From positions 1-9,682 of the forward strand of contig SDNM01000036.1 in the NCBI GenBank assembly GCA_004524385.1: a stretch of 9,682 nt of DNA, written 5' to 3'. The translations under genes and the position numbers were made by a program. The notes beneath the pieces were generated by a model. It was not told the DNA's origin and did no database searches. It was given only the letters and a program-made list of their open reading frames with translations. Below, piece after piece: positions 1 to 6,458 of the stretch. The DNA is from Promethearchaeota archaeon (lineage in GTDB: Archaea > Asgardarchaeota > Lokiarchaeia > Sigyniarchaeales > SOKP01). Position 1 is the stretch's first letter. Each line of letters begins with the position of its first letter.

Positions 1-411
1 GATTTCATTCATAATTTCATAGTTATCCAAATATCTTCTTAAGGGTAAATGATTTTGGATAATGTCTTGATGATGTCGGATCATTTCATTAACTAAATCT
101 CTTGGTTCGTCTGGCTCAACGATAAAATCACTTCCAAGATCTCCTTTTTCAATATCTCGCCAGCAAAAAACACACTGATGATTGCAAAAGGGGAAAGAGG
201 GGGTATTCTGAAGACATTTATGACTTTGAATTCCGAAAATGCTCTTGTAACAATTTCTATTTTCTCTCCCTGTCATTAATTTCTGTTCGAGCCAATGACA
301 AGGTTTTATAGCAGAGTGTTTATTATTTCCGATAATTCTATAAGTTGTTTTTGTATATATTTCAACAAATTTATTTGTGATTTTATTATCGATGATATAT
401 CTATTTCTCAT
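1..411 (-). CDS. taw1: 4-demethylwyosine synthase Taw1 (TYW1 family), N-terminal 137 residues, partial
   Basis: Radical-SAM enzyme that builds the tricyclic 4-demethylwyosine from N1-methylguanosine at position 37 of tRNA-Phe, using pyruvate; this is the committed step to wyosine bases in archaea and eukaryotes. I translated the minus strand from the ATG at 411-409. The frame stays open to the window edge, so the C-terminal part lies outside. Visible hallmarks are the HSAIKPCHW segment (residues 32-40), SHKCLQNTP (63-71) and the radical-SAM cluster motif CNHQCVFCWR (C76, C80, C83; CX3CX2C). C38, C54 and C66 match in order the three cysteines that hold the second 4Fe-4S cluster of archaeal TYW1. 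The C38-C54 spacing is about three residues longer than the 13 I remember for relatives. No flavodoxin domain precedes the catalytic part, as expected for the archaeal form rather than the eukaryotic one. The gene diverges from the phosphorylase gene. The family call is very secure. Confidence 0.95.
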   Translation of the reverse strand, partial: MRNRYIIDNKITNKFVEIYTKTTYRIIGNNKHSAIKPCHWLEQKLMTGRENRNCYKSIFGIQSHKCLQNTPSFPFCNHQCVFCWRDIEKGDLGSDFIVEPDEPRDLVNEMIRHHQDIIQNHLPLRRYLDNYEIMNEI

Positions 412-433
412 CAATTTTAACCAAACTTCACTG

Positions 434-445
434 TATATTAATAAA
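434..445 (-). promoter_or_regulatory. Putative TATA box for taw1
   Basis: On the minus strand this reads TTTATTAATATA, 23-34 nt upstream of the taw1 ATG. That is the usual distance between an archaeal TATA box and the transcription start, so the mRNA would be leaderless or nearly so. There is no Shine-Dalgarno-like sequence before the ATG, which agrees. The background is very AT-rich, so chance matches are common. Confidence 0.4.
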
Positions 446-513
446 TGTATTTAATGTAAGTAAATAAAAAAAACGATTAATAATTATAAGTTTTGAAGTA
501 ATTAATGTGGTAG

Positions 514-528
514 TTATAAATTATAAAA
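514..528 (+). promoter_or_regulatory. Putative TATA box for the phosphorylase-fold gene
   Basis: The sequence TTATAAATTATAAAA begins 28 nt before the ATG at 542. This places the expected transcription start at or next to that ATG (leaderless mRNA). The position favours the ATG at 542 over the in-frame TTG at 533, which would lie too close to the box. Inference from spacing only, in an AT-rich background. Confidence 0.4.
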
Positions 529-541
529 AAAATTGATTAAA

Positions 542-1417
542 ATGTTAAATAAAATAAAGTCAGATTTGGTCAACTTTGGATTAAAATTTATGAGTGTAGA
601 TGAGAAAATTGTAAGATTATTTTTGGAAACCGGTCCAAAATCGATCAACGAGATTGTAATATTACCGGCAGTCAAATTCGTAATGAAAAAATTGATTAGC
701 AAACTTCGAAATAAAAGAGTTCGCGGTAGAGTTTATAATGGATTGCTAAATGGAGTTGAGGTAAGCATCATCCGATCTTTAGTTGGTTGTCCTAACTGTG
801 CTACTGCTATGGAATGTTTAAAAAGATGTAATACAAAGGTAGTTCTAAGAGTTGATTTTTGTGGAGGTATTGATAACGAGACTAATAAAATTAACGTGGG
901 TGATATTTTAATCCCCAGACTTGCTTATTGTGGAGATGGGACATCTCCTCATTATATTATTAAGTATCCCGAGTTGATTAATCAATTAGAATCAATATCA
1001 AATCCCATTTCGAAAATTAAAGATATTAAAGCGGGTAATCAAATTGTATTCATTACTAAGCCAAACGATCAATTAAGGGAATTATTATTTAACAAAGCTA
1101 AATCTAAAAATCCTAATCAAGTTAAAGAGGTTGATTTTTGGACAACTGACGCCCTGTTTTGTGAAACCGATGAGTTTATCAACTCATTAAAATCAATAAA
1201 CGTCTCCGGAATTGATATGGAAAATTCAATATTATTTCTATTAGGGAAATTATTTAATATAAAAACTGCCTCAATTCTATCCGTATCTGATGTGCCTTCC
1301 TCTAAATATGATATTTTTAAAACGAATGAGATTCATCCTAATCTTGAGAAAGGGATTAATAATGCGATTGAAATGTTAATTAGTTCTTTACCAAAAATCA
1401 AAACTGCTTTAAAGTGA
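542..1417 (+). CDS. Nucleoside phosphorylase-fold protein (PNP/UDP family)
   Basis: A 291-residue protein of the purine-nucleoside/uridine phosphorylase superfamily, which cleaves nucleosides with phosphate (or, in relatives, hydrolyses them). Seen in the sequence: GCPNCATAMECL (about 82-93), matching the family's glycine-rich G-x-P-[SN]-[AC]-x-x-A-x-E-x-L stretch; RVDFCGGI (103-110), equivalent to the phosphate-site R-V-G-T-T-G-x-I; VGDILIP followed by GDGTSPHY (119-138); and GIDMENS (223-229), equivalent to the base/ribose-binding EMES region, with Asp for the first Glu. The ~50 residues before the core are an extra helical, basic N-terminus. Several active-site-adjacent positions are cysteine, so the substrate may not be a standard nucleoside. 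An in-frame TTG at 533 would add three residues; I chose the ATG because of its spacing from the TATA-like box. The LRR gene follows 66 bp downstream on the same strand, apparently with its own promoter. Fold call is strong; substrate unknown. Confidence 0.85.
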   Translation: MLNKIKSDLVNFGLKFMSVDEKIVRLFLETGPKSINEIVILPAVKFVMKKLISKLRNKRVRGRVYNGLLNGVEVSIIRSLVGCPNCATAMECLKRCNTKVVLRVDFCGGIDNETNKINVGDILIPRLAYCGDGTSPHYIIKYPELINQLESISNPISKIKDIKAGNQIVFITKPNDQLRELLFNKAKSKNPNQVKEVDFWTTDALFCETDEFINSLKSINVSGIDMENSILFLLGKLFNIKTASILSVSDVPSSKYDIFKTNEIHPNLEKGINNAIEMLISSLPKIKTALK

Positions 1418-1425
1418 AATAATAA

Positions 1426-1435
1426 TTTATATATT
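1426..1435 (+). promoter_or_regulatory. Putative TATA box for the LRR gene
   Basis: TTTATATATT sits 9 nt after the phosphorylase stop codon and about 50 nt before the LRR ATG at 1484. Transcription would start near 1455 and leave a short, purine-rich leader (a run of A and G at about 1458-1475) without a clear Shine-Dalgarno sequence. The LRR gene may therefore be transcribed independently as well as by read-through. Confidence 0.35.
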
Positions 1436-1483
1436 GTAAGGGATAATTTAATCAGCGAAAAAAAAAAGAAAAAGAATAATAGT

Positions 1484-2878
1484 ATGAAAAGTGAAGAATA
1501 CAACGTTAAACCCAAACAAGCAGAAGCATTAAACGATTTGAATAAGATAATCGGTAAAAAAATTCCTTGTCTTGATGAACGTGGAATACCTTCTTTTGGA
1601 GTTAAAATTGATGACGACGATGTTGTTAGTTTATGGCTTGAACGTTGTGGTCTAAAGGAACTTCCAAAACAAATTTTAAACCTAGATAATATCAGAGAAT
1701 TGTACTTAGGTTATAATTCATTGACCAAACTCCCAGAATATTTTAATAAATTACACTTAATAGAAAAATTAAATTTAAGATGGAACTCTTTAACTGCTCT
1801 CCCAAAAACTTTCGGAGACTTTGAATTACTAGAAGAATTAGAATTAGATACAAATAAATTAACAACTCTACCAGAATCTTTTGCAAATTTAAGCATGCTT
1901 CAAGAATTAATCTTACGAAATAATCAATTTAATTCGCTTCCAGAGTCTTTTAGTAACCTTAATTCGCTGAAAGAATTATATTTAAGTAAAAATAAATTTA
2001 CACAATTCCCTAAGGCTGTTTGTAATTTAAAATCGCTTGAAGGATTATATTTAGATTATAATAAGATATCGACTCTTCCCGATAATATATGCAGTTTAAA
2101 AAATCTTCGAATCCTCTCTTTAGCAGGCAATTCTTTAAAATTTTTACCGGAAAAGATTCTCGAACCATTATTCAGTTTAAATTCGCTACGAGTATTAGGT
2201 TTTAGCCATAATCAATTAAAATCTATTCCTGAAGCTATAAAGAATTTAACTAAATTAAAAGTATTAAGATTAAGAGATAATCATTTAAATGATCTTCCAG
2301 AATCTTTTGGAAAATTAGAATCATTACAATCATTAGATATAAGTAAAAATAGATTTAAGGAACTTCCTGAGCCAATACTTAGATTATCAAATTTGGAACG
2401 ATTATATGCTGAAAATAATGAATTAAAAAGTCTTCCAAAATCATTTGGAAATCTTAAATCACTTAAGCAGTTATTTCTTGAAAATAACCAGATAAAAACA
2501 CTTCCAAAATCATTTGGAAACCTTAAATTGCTCCAACAAATATTTTTAGTCAATAATGTTATAACTACTCTCCCAGAGTCTATTGGAAATCTTAAATCTC
2601 TTAGAATTTTAGATTTAAGAAATAATCAATTGACTTCACTCCCGAATTCTATTGGAAATTTAAAATCTCTCGAAGAATTGGACTTAAGGCATAATGATTT
2701 CATTACTATACCAAGAATTATTAGGAAATTGAAAAATTTACGACAGTTCTTCTTGAAGCTTGAAGGAAATCCATTTAATATACGATCTGCGAGAATGATA
2801 AGCAAAGACCTCAATTCGATACGTGAATTTCTAAAAAAGAAAGAAAAATTGAGGGAGTCAATTGATAAATCGAAATAA
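1484..2878 (+). CDS. Leucine-rich-repeat protein, 16 tandem repeats of 23 residues
   Basis: A 464-residue, apparently cytosolic LRR protein; no signal peptide or membrane segment is visible. After a 46-residue N-terminal cap (ending in an acidic IDDDD), 16 repeats run without a break over residues 47-418. They follow LxxLxLxxNxLxxLP plus a variable amphipathic part, usually ending in GNLKS. All are 23 residues except repeat 8 (about 208-234, LRILSLAGNSLKFLPEK onward), which is four residues longer. The last 46 residues (419-464) form a C-terminal cap and a charged helix. This 23-residue 'typical' class resembles plant intracellular Ras-group LRRs, SHOC2 and ROCO-type LRRs, and is common in Asgard genomes; such arrays form a curved protein-binding solenoid, often for small GTPases. 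No enzymatic domain is present. The partner cannot be read from sequence. The gene converges on the winged-helix gene 32 bp downstream. Confidence 0.93.
   Translation: MKSEEYNVKPKQAEALNDLNKIIGKKIPCLDERGIPSFGVKIDDDDVVSLWLERCGLKELPKQILNLDNIRELYLGYNSLTKLPEYFNKLHLIEKLNLRWNSLTALPKTFGDFELLEELELDTNKLTTLPESFANLSMLQELILRNNQFNSLPESFSNLNSLKELYLSKNKFTQFPKAVCNLKSLEGLYLDYNKISTLPDNICSLKNLRILSLAGNSLKFLPEKILEPLFSLNSLRVLGFSHNQLKSIPEAIKNLTKLKVLRLRDNHLNDLPESFGKLESLQSLDISKNRFKELPEPILRLSNLERLYAENNELKSLPKSFGNLKSLKQLFLENNQIKTLPKSFGNLKLLQQIFLVNNVITTLPESIGNLKSLRILDLRNNQLTSLPNSIGNLKSLEELDLRHNDFITIPRIIRKLKNLRQFFLKLEGNPFNIRSARMISKDLNSIREFLKKKEKLRESIDKSK
2432..2528 (+). repeat. DNA-level duplication between adjacent LRR units
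   Basis: The 28 bases at 2432-2459 recur 69 bases (exactly three... one 23-codon unit) later at 2501-2528 with a single mismatch. The identical core starts CTTCCAAAATCATTTGGAAA. It encodes the end of repeats 12 and 13 (LPKSFGNLK). Other units share protein but less DNA similarity, so this pair looks like the most recent unit duplication or gene conversion within the array. Confidence 0.8.
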
Positions 2879-2910
2879 TACGGAAATCCAAATGAAATTT
2901 CAAAGAAAAA

Positions 2911-3885
2911 TCAAATAATTATAGATAAAAAGAATCTCATATTAAAAAGACCGAAAATTAGTGAGATGCATAAGAGAAGTATTTTAGAGAAGTCTGGTTC
3001 TTTATAGATATTTTTATATTTTTTTATAATCGATTTGTTTATTATATGAGTCTTTCTACCCTCTTTATCTTTACTTATTTTTAATAAATCTAATTTTTTT
3101 AATTTTTTAACATGATACTGAACGGTTCCCGAATAATAATCTATATTGTCTCCTATCTTTGATATGGATATAGTATTATCTTTTGAAATTTCTTCTAAAA
3201 TTTTTGGAATTAAAGGGTTTAAAAACATAACCTTCAATTTATCTAATTTATCGTCTTCAGGAATTTCTGATAAGAAATAATGAAGAGATTTTCCAATTTT
3301 TTTTGATCTTATTAAATTAAATCTTTCCAAGGTCATTATATGCTTTAAAAACGGTGTGCGAGTTAGATTTAACTCTTTTTCAATTTTCTCATCTCTCGCA
3401 TGTATTCCAGAGTTTTTGCCAATAAAGTCATATATTTTCATTAGCTTTTCATTTTCAAGAATCTCTAATTTTGTTCTTCTCTCATTAGTTACTATCCAAT
3501 TCTTCTCTTCTAAGCTTCGAATTGCCAGAAAAATATCAGCCTTACTATATCCTTTCTTAAAAGAAAGTTTAGCTATACATTTAGCATATAATTTCTCAAT
3601 AATCGGATACTTCTGAATATGAGCTTCTGATTCGACTTCAAATTCAGCATCATAGCGTTTTAATTTTAAGATATCTTTGGCTATTTCCAGAACATCATTT
3701 TCAATCTCAGTTAATTCTTCATCTAATATTGATTTCTTATGACTTACTTCAGCTGGACTTTTTGCACTTTCTTTTTTATCTATTTTTACCAAAGGAGTAA
3801 AGTCATTACGCCTAAATGAACTTTCCTCTAAAGAATCATTTTTTTCTTCCTTATCTTTTGTGTCTCTTTTTTTTTCCTGTGACAT
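2911..3885 (-). CDS. Triple winged-helix DNA-binding protein with C-terminal membrane tail
   Basis: A 324-residue probable transcription regulator. Residues 1-60 are charged low-complexity sequence. Three winged-helix-like units follow: about 93-145; about 145-207 (ending in the wing-like IRSKKIGKSLHYF); and about 218-285. In the last, SGTVQYHVKKLKKLDLL is a good ArsR/MarR-type recognition helix and is followed by the wing KISKDKEGRKTHI. Residues 302-324 are a continuous hydrophobic segment ending at the stop codon (KILLLCISLIFGLF then MRFFLSIII). This would anchor the protein in the membrane with the DNA-binding part in the cytoplasm. No ligand-binding domain or cysteine cluster is evident. 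It is the last gene of the minus-strand cluster, 61 bp after the hydrolase, and may also have its own TATA box near 3945. It could regulate its neighbours or the converging LRR gene. DNA-binding role is likely; membrane tethering rests on hydrophobicity alone. Confidence 0.8.
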   Translation of the reverse strand: MSQEKKRDTKDKEEKNDSLEESSFRRNDFTPLVKIDKKESAKSPAEVSHKKSILDEELTEIENDVLEIAKDILKLKRYDAEFEVESEAHIQKYPIIEKLYAKCIAKLSFKKGYSKADIFLAIRSLEEKNWIVTNERRTKLEILENEKLMKIYDFIGKNSGIHARDEKIEKELNLTRTPFLKHIMTLERFNLIRSKKIGKSLHYFLSEIPEDDKLDKLKVMFLNPLIPKILEEISKDNTISISKIGDNIDYYSGTVQYHVKKLKKLDLLKISKDKEGRKTHIINKSIIKKYKNIYKEPDFSKILLLCISLIFGLFNMRFFLSIII

Positions 3886-3938
3886 TTATTATTCAAAATT
3901 TTACTTTTTTTCCTTCATTTAGGCTTTACTTTTGAATG

Positions 3939-3949
3939 ATTATATATTA
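3939..3949 (-). promoter_or_regulatory. Putative internal TATA box for the winged-helix gene
   Basis: On the minus strand AATATATAATC overlaps the hydrolase stop codon and lies about 55-65 nt upstream of the winged-helix ATG. It would give a leader of roughly 30 nt. The regulator could thus be expressed separately from the genes before it. Chance occurrence is quite possible in this base composition. Confidence 0.3.
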
Positions 3950-4453
3950 TTTCTTATTTATTATTTTTTGCCAATCTATTTTTTTTACTGTGGAATGAAG
4001 CATATGATCATCATCTACTATATTATACGTTAGATTTGTAAAAAGTTGTTTTGCACGAGTGCGAGTTGGCTTAATTGGGACAATCTTATCGTTTTTACCA
4101 TGAAAAATCACAACAGGTACATCAACAGGCGAAAAATTTACTAAATTAAGTTTTGGATTTGCTAAAGCCGGTGCAAGAAGTATTAATCGCCCAACTTTTT
4201 GTGGACATTGACAAGTATACAAAGCACCCATGAGTCCTCCAAAACTACTGCCAATAATTACCCAAGATTTTTTTTCTTTTAAAATAGATACTAATTGGGC
4301 CATTCTATCTTCTAACAAATTATTATATAATATTTTTCCAGAATATCTTTTGAAATCAGGCGTAAGACATCCTGGTAAGACTTTTCTGAATAGTCGCCCT
4401 TTAAAACCTTGACCTGAGCTCTCTAAACCATGAATAAAGATCATATTTGGCAT
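3947..4453 (-). CDS. Small alpha/beta-hydrolase (esterase-like, RBBP9/YqiA-like size)
   Basis: A compact 168-residue cytosolic serine hydrolase. The complete catalytic set is visible: IFIHGLESSG (residues 5-14) supplies the HG oxyanion strand; GSSFGG (68-73) is the nucleophile elbow G-x-S-x-G with Ser70; HGKNDKIVP (118-126) carries the acid Asp122; and DDDHML (147-152) carries the likely catalytic His150. There is no lid insertion and no signal peptide, so this is a minimal fold resembling the short YqiA/RBBP9-type hydrolases. Substrate cannot be predicted; small esters, thioesters or peptides are possible. The ATG at 4453 is followed by an in-frame Met at codon 4, but the first is preferred because it starts the first beta strand. 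It lies 33 bp after the DUF2085 gene and 61 bp before the regulator, so it is probably co-transcribed with both. Confidence 0.88.
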   Translation of the reverse strand: MPNMIFIHGLESSGQGFKGRLFRKVLPGCLTPDFKRYSGKILYNNLLEDRMAQLVSILKEKKSWVIIGSSFGGLMGALYTCQCPQKVGRLILLAPALANPKLNLVNFSPVDVPVVIFHGKNDKIVPIKPTRTRAKQLFTNLTYNIVDDDHMLHSTVKKIDWQKIINKK

Positions 4454-4486
4454 ATTTTTTTTAATAACTTTTTTCTTAACTAAATT

Positions 4487-5563
4487 TTATTCTGTTGGAT
4501 TATCCTGTTCCTCTAATTTTTCTTCTTCCTCTATTTCTAAATATTCCAGCCCATAACCGCGCCGTTCCCCCAAAAATATTAATATCCCTACAATGCTGAA
4601 ATAGAAAATAACCAAAAAAATCGTTATGAAATAATATTCTCTCGTAAAAGACATCATATGTATTGCACTGCCAATAACGAATCCGGTAAACAATCTTGAT
4701 TCAGTCGTACTTTTTCTTAATGCTAACCTCTGAGTTCCCCAATCAATTAATCCAGGTATTGGCAAAATAACACATAAAAATACAGCAGTTATGGGATTTA
4801 TTTCGGTATGATATATCCTTTCAAATAAATGTGTAAAAAAGAATGCAATCAATCCTCCAAGTATTACCCCTGAACATCTCGAACAAAAATAAATATAAGT
4901 CCTGCCAAATTTTAAAACAAATGTGTGATCCCTCTGAGAGACAGTATGATGAGTTAATAACAAATAATAGAGGTGTTGTTCATCTGTAGCAAGAATTTTA
5001 TCATAGAGAAAAAGAAGGAGTGGAACCATTACAATTACTATAACTGCATTAATAAGAAATTTTAATCCGTAATTTATTAATATTGATTGAAAATGCCTAA
5101 AATACAAAATTTTTTGAAATATTATTATAAGAAACATCGTAAAGAGAGAAGAAAGAAATATCATTACTACTGAATAGCCTAAATTCTTTAAATTATGATA
5201 TCTTAATGGTTTATATTTCCATATACCATTTAATAATCCCCATATTGAAACTATCAAACACCAATGAATATAAATTGTATCGCAAACGGCTAACTGGTAA
5301 AGTAATTCTCCTATAAAACCCGCAATAAAGCCATGATATTTACCTGCTAATGTGGAAAAAAACGTGAATAATAACATGGTGATCCCGAATGATATTATCA
5401 ATTCAGAATTTTCTACAAAAATCGTAGATATTGAACCGAAAAATTCTGCTAAATAGAAGTAACACATTATTATAAATACGCTAATAAATAAATTTAAAAA
5501 AATAATTCTCAATGGATTTTTAATATTTTTTTCTAAGGCAACACCATCATTATTTTCTTCCAT
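4487..5563 (-). CDS. Multi-pass membrane protein with C-terminal DUF2085 domain
   Basis: A 358-residue integral membrane protein with about nine or ten hydrophobic segments. The C-terminal part (about 200-331) is a DUF2085 domain: histidines in LLLTHHTVSQRDHTF (201-215), the cysteine pair FCSRCSG (226-232) at the start of a membrane segment, then PIPGLIDWGTQRLALRKST (268-286) and SRLFTGFVIG (289-298), as in family members. The function of DUF2085 is not known; the Cys/His set suggests metal or redox chemistry (inference). The N-terminal half (19-190, about six segments) is not part of DUF2085 and contains small-residue patches such as GKYHGFIAGFIGELL (74-88) and WGLLNGIWKY (108-117), reminiscent of ECF-transporter S components, but this match is only by eye. 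The protein ends in an acidic tail (about 340-358). It is the probable first gene of a three-gene unit with the hydrolase and the winged-helix regulator. Confidence 0.8.
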   Translation of the reverse strand: MEENNDGVALEKNIKNPLRIIFLNLFISVFIIMCYFYLAEFFGSISTIFVENSELIISFGITMLLFTFFSTLAGKYHGFIAGFIGELLYQLAVCDTIYIHWCLIVSIWGLLNGIWKYKPLRYHNLKNLGYSVVMIFLSSLFTMFLIIIFQKILYFRHFQSILINYGLKFLINAVIVIVMVPLLLFLYDKILATDEQHLYYLLLTHHTVSQRDHTFVLKFGRTYIYFCSRCSGVILGGLIAFFFTHLFERIYHTEINPITAVFLCVILPIPGLIDWGTQRLALRKSTTESRLFTGFVIGSAIHMMSFTREYYFITIFLVIFYFSIVGILIFLGERRGYGLEYLEIEEEEKLEEQDNPTE

Positions 5564-5604
5564 ATATATATAACTATTAATTTTTGTGACTAATCAATTT
5601 TAAT

Positions 5605-5616
5605 CTTTTTTTATAA
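5605..5616 (-). promoter_or_regulatory. Putative TATA box for the DUF2085 operon
   Basis: On the minus strand TTATAAAAAAAG lies about 42-53 nt upstream of the DUF2085 ATG (5563). It is the clearest TATA-like box in the 133-bp gap and implies a leader of about 20 nt. The nested inverted repeats at 5629-5667 end just upstream of it, at the place where an archaeal activator or the TFB recognition element would lie. Confidence 0.45.
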
Positions 5617-5628
5617 CAAATAACAAAC

Positions 5629-5667
5629 CAACAAACATTGAAACTCAATGTAAAATGCTGTTTGTTG
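5629..5667. repeat. Nested inverted repeats between the 222-residue gene and the DUF2085 gene
   Basis: Two perfect inverted repeats share bases. The outer pair is CAACAAACA at 5629-5637 and TGTTTGTTG at 5659-5667 (9-bp arms). The inner pair is ACATTGA at 5635-5641 and TCAATGT at 5645-5651 (7-bp arms, 3-base loop). They overlap at 5635-5637, so in RNA both stems could not fully form together. They begin 30 nt past the stop of the 222-residue gene, and T-rich minus-strand sequence follows, so a terminator is one reading; an operator upstream of the DUF2085 promoter is the other. Confidence 0.6.
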
Positions 5668-5696
5668 CTTGACTGAAAAATTGGGTTGGGGACCCA

Positions 5697-6365
5697 TTAG
5701 GGAGAGGGAAAGATATTATCTAGACGCTCCACCAATATTGTTTTTGTGTGCTCAAAACCTTTTCTAAGGCATTTTAAAAGAATATTTTTGCCTGTTGGGA
5801 TCTTTAAAATAGAAGGATCTTTTTCAATGATCTTGATTCCAGCCTCATTAAAATCTAGTTGCCGCATTAAAGATTTTAAAGCATTTTCTTTTGTCTTAAA
5901 AACATTCCTAACTATATCATCATAAGTCGTAATATCTTCTTTCACATTCAAAAACAATACGGCTTCATTGATTTGGGTTATAAAACAGTCTCTTGTAATT
6001 TCATTTAATTTATTAAAATTTTTATGCTTAAATTTACATTGTCGATAGGTTTGATCACCCTTAAGATAAATTGGAAAATGTTCTTCAATCGTTTTATCAA
6101 ATTCTTCATTTTCTATACCATTATTTAGGATTAACTTTGCACAATCTAAAGTTACTTTTATTTGTTGTAAGGTGCCTTCGCGGGCATCATTGTCGCTCCA
6201 ATATTTATAGAAGGTTTTAATTATAGGTTTCACAATAAAATTAAGAAGCCCCGCATCCAATTCTGAATCAATCAATTTCTTCCCATATTCTAGAGCTTCT
6301 TCCATCTGGGCGATCATTTTCGCTTCTACAATTCGATAATTCCTTTCGACGAGCAATGTTGTCAT
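5697..6365 (-). CDS. Uncharacterised 222-residue helical protein
   Basis: I do not recognise a named family. The protein has no signal peptide or membrane segment and looks all-helical. Distinctive stretches that may be conserved are AQMEEALEYGKKLIDSE (19-35), IKTFYKYWSDNDAREGTLQQ (49-68), FPIYLKGDQTYRQCKFKH (97-114) and DPSILKIPTGKNILLKCLRKG (183-203, a basic C-terminal patch). The cluster of Tyr, Trp, Asp and Arg in the second and third stretches suggests a ligand- or partner-binding face rather than a simple coiled coil, but this is inference. Codon use and reading-frame integrity look like a real gene, and the ATG at 6365 is the first in the frame. It is divergent from the giant pseudo-GTPase/solenoid gene, sharing a 189-bp upstream region, and is followed by inverted repeats and a separate promoter, so it is probably a single-gene unit. 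Confidence 0.7.
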   Translation of the reverse strand: MTTLLVERNYRIVEAKMIAQMEEALEYGKKLIDSELDAGLLNFIVKPIIKTFYKYWSDNDAREGTLQQIKVTLDCAKLILNNGIENEEFDKTIEEHFPIYLKGDQTYRQCKFKHKNFNKLNEITRDCFITQINEAVLFLNVKEDITTYDDIVRNVFKTKENALKSLMRQLDFNEAGIKIIEKDPSILKIPTGKNILLKCLRKGFEHTKTILVERLDNIFPSP

Positions 6366-6382
6366 AAAAATTTTATTGATTT

Positions 6383-6406
6383 ATTGATTTTACTTTTTCA
6401 ATCAAT
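6383..6406. repeat. Short inverted repeat upstream of the 222-residue gene
   Basis: ATTGATT at 6383-6389 is matched by AATCAAT at 6400-6406, perfect 7-bp arms around a 10-base spacer. It lies 18-41 nt upstream of the 222-residue gene's ATG. A TTGATT motif also occurs once more at 6375-6380. It could be an operator half-site pair or simply a product of AT-rich composition. Confidence 0.3.
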
Positions 6407-6458
6407 TTAATTTAGATAATTTATTAAACTAAATGAATTAATTTATTTTATGAAGAGA

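Noticed and set aside
533..541. TTG start three codons upstream for the phosphorylase-fold gene
   Set aside because: It is too close to the TATA-like box at 514-528 and adds no conserved sequence; the ATG at 542 fits leaderless spacing.
2281..2553. Open antisense frame within the LRR gene (also 1711-1896 and 2626-2814)
   Set aside because: The regular LRR codon pattern keeps the opposite frame open; the products are repetitive mirror translations with no independent start signals.
2883..2901. Weak GAAAT...ATTTC inverted repeat between the LRR and winged-helix genes as a terminator
   Set aside because: Arms are only five bases, almost all A/T, and no T-run follows on either strand.
3356..3616. 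Plus-strand 86-codon open frame inside the winged-helix gene
   Set aside because: It lies wholly within a well-supported gene on the other strand and has the hydrophobic Ser/Phe-rich composition typical of antisense reading of Lys/Glu-rich sequence.
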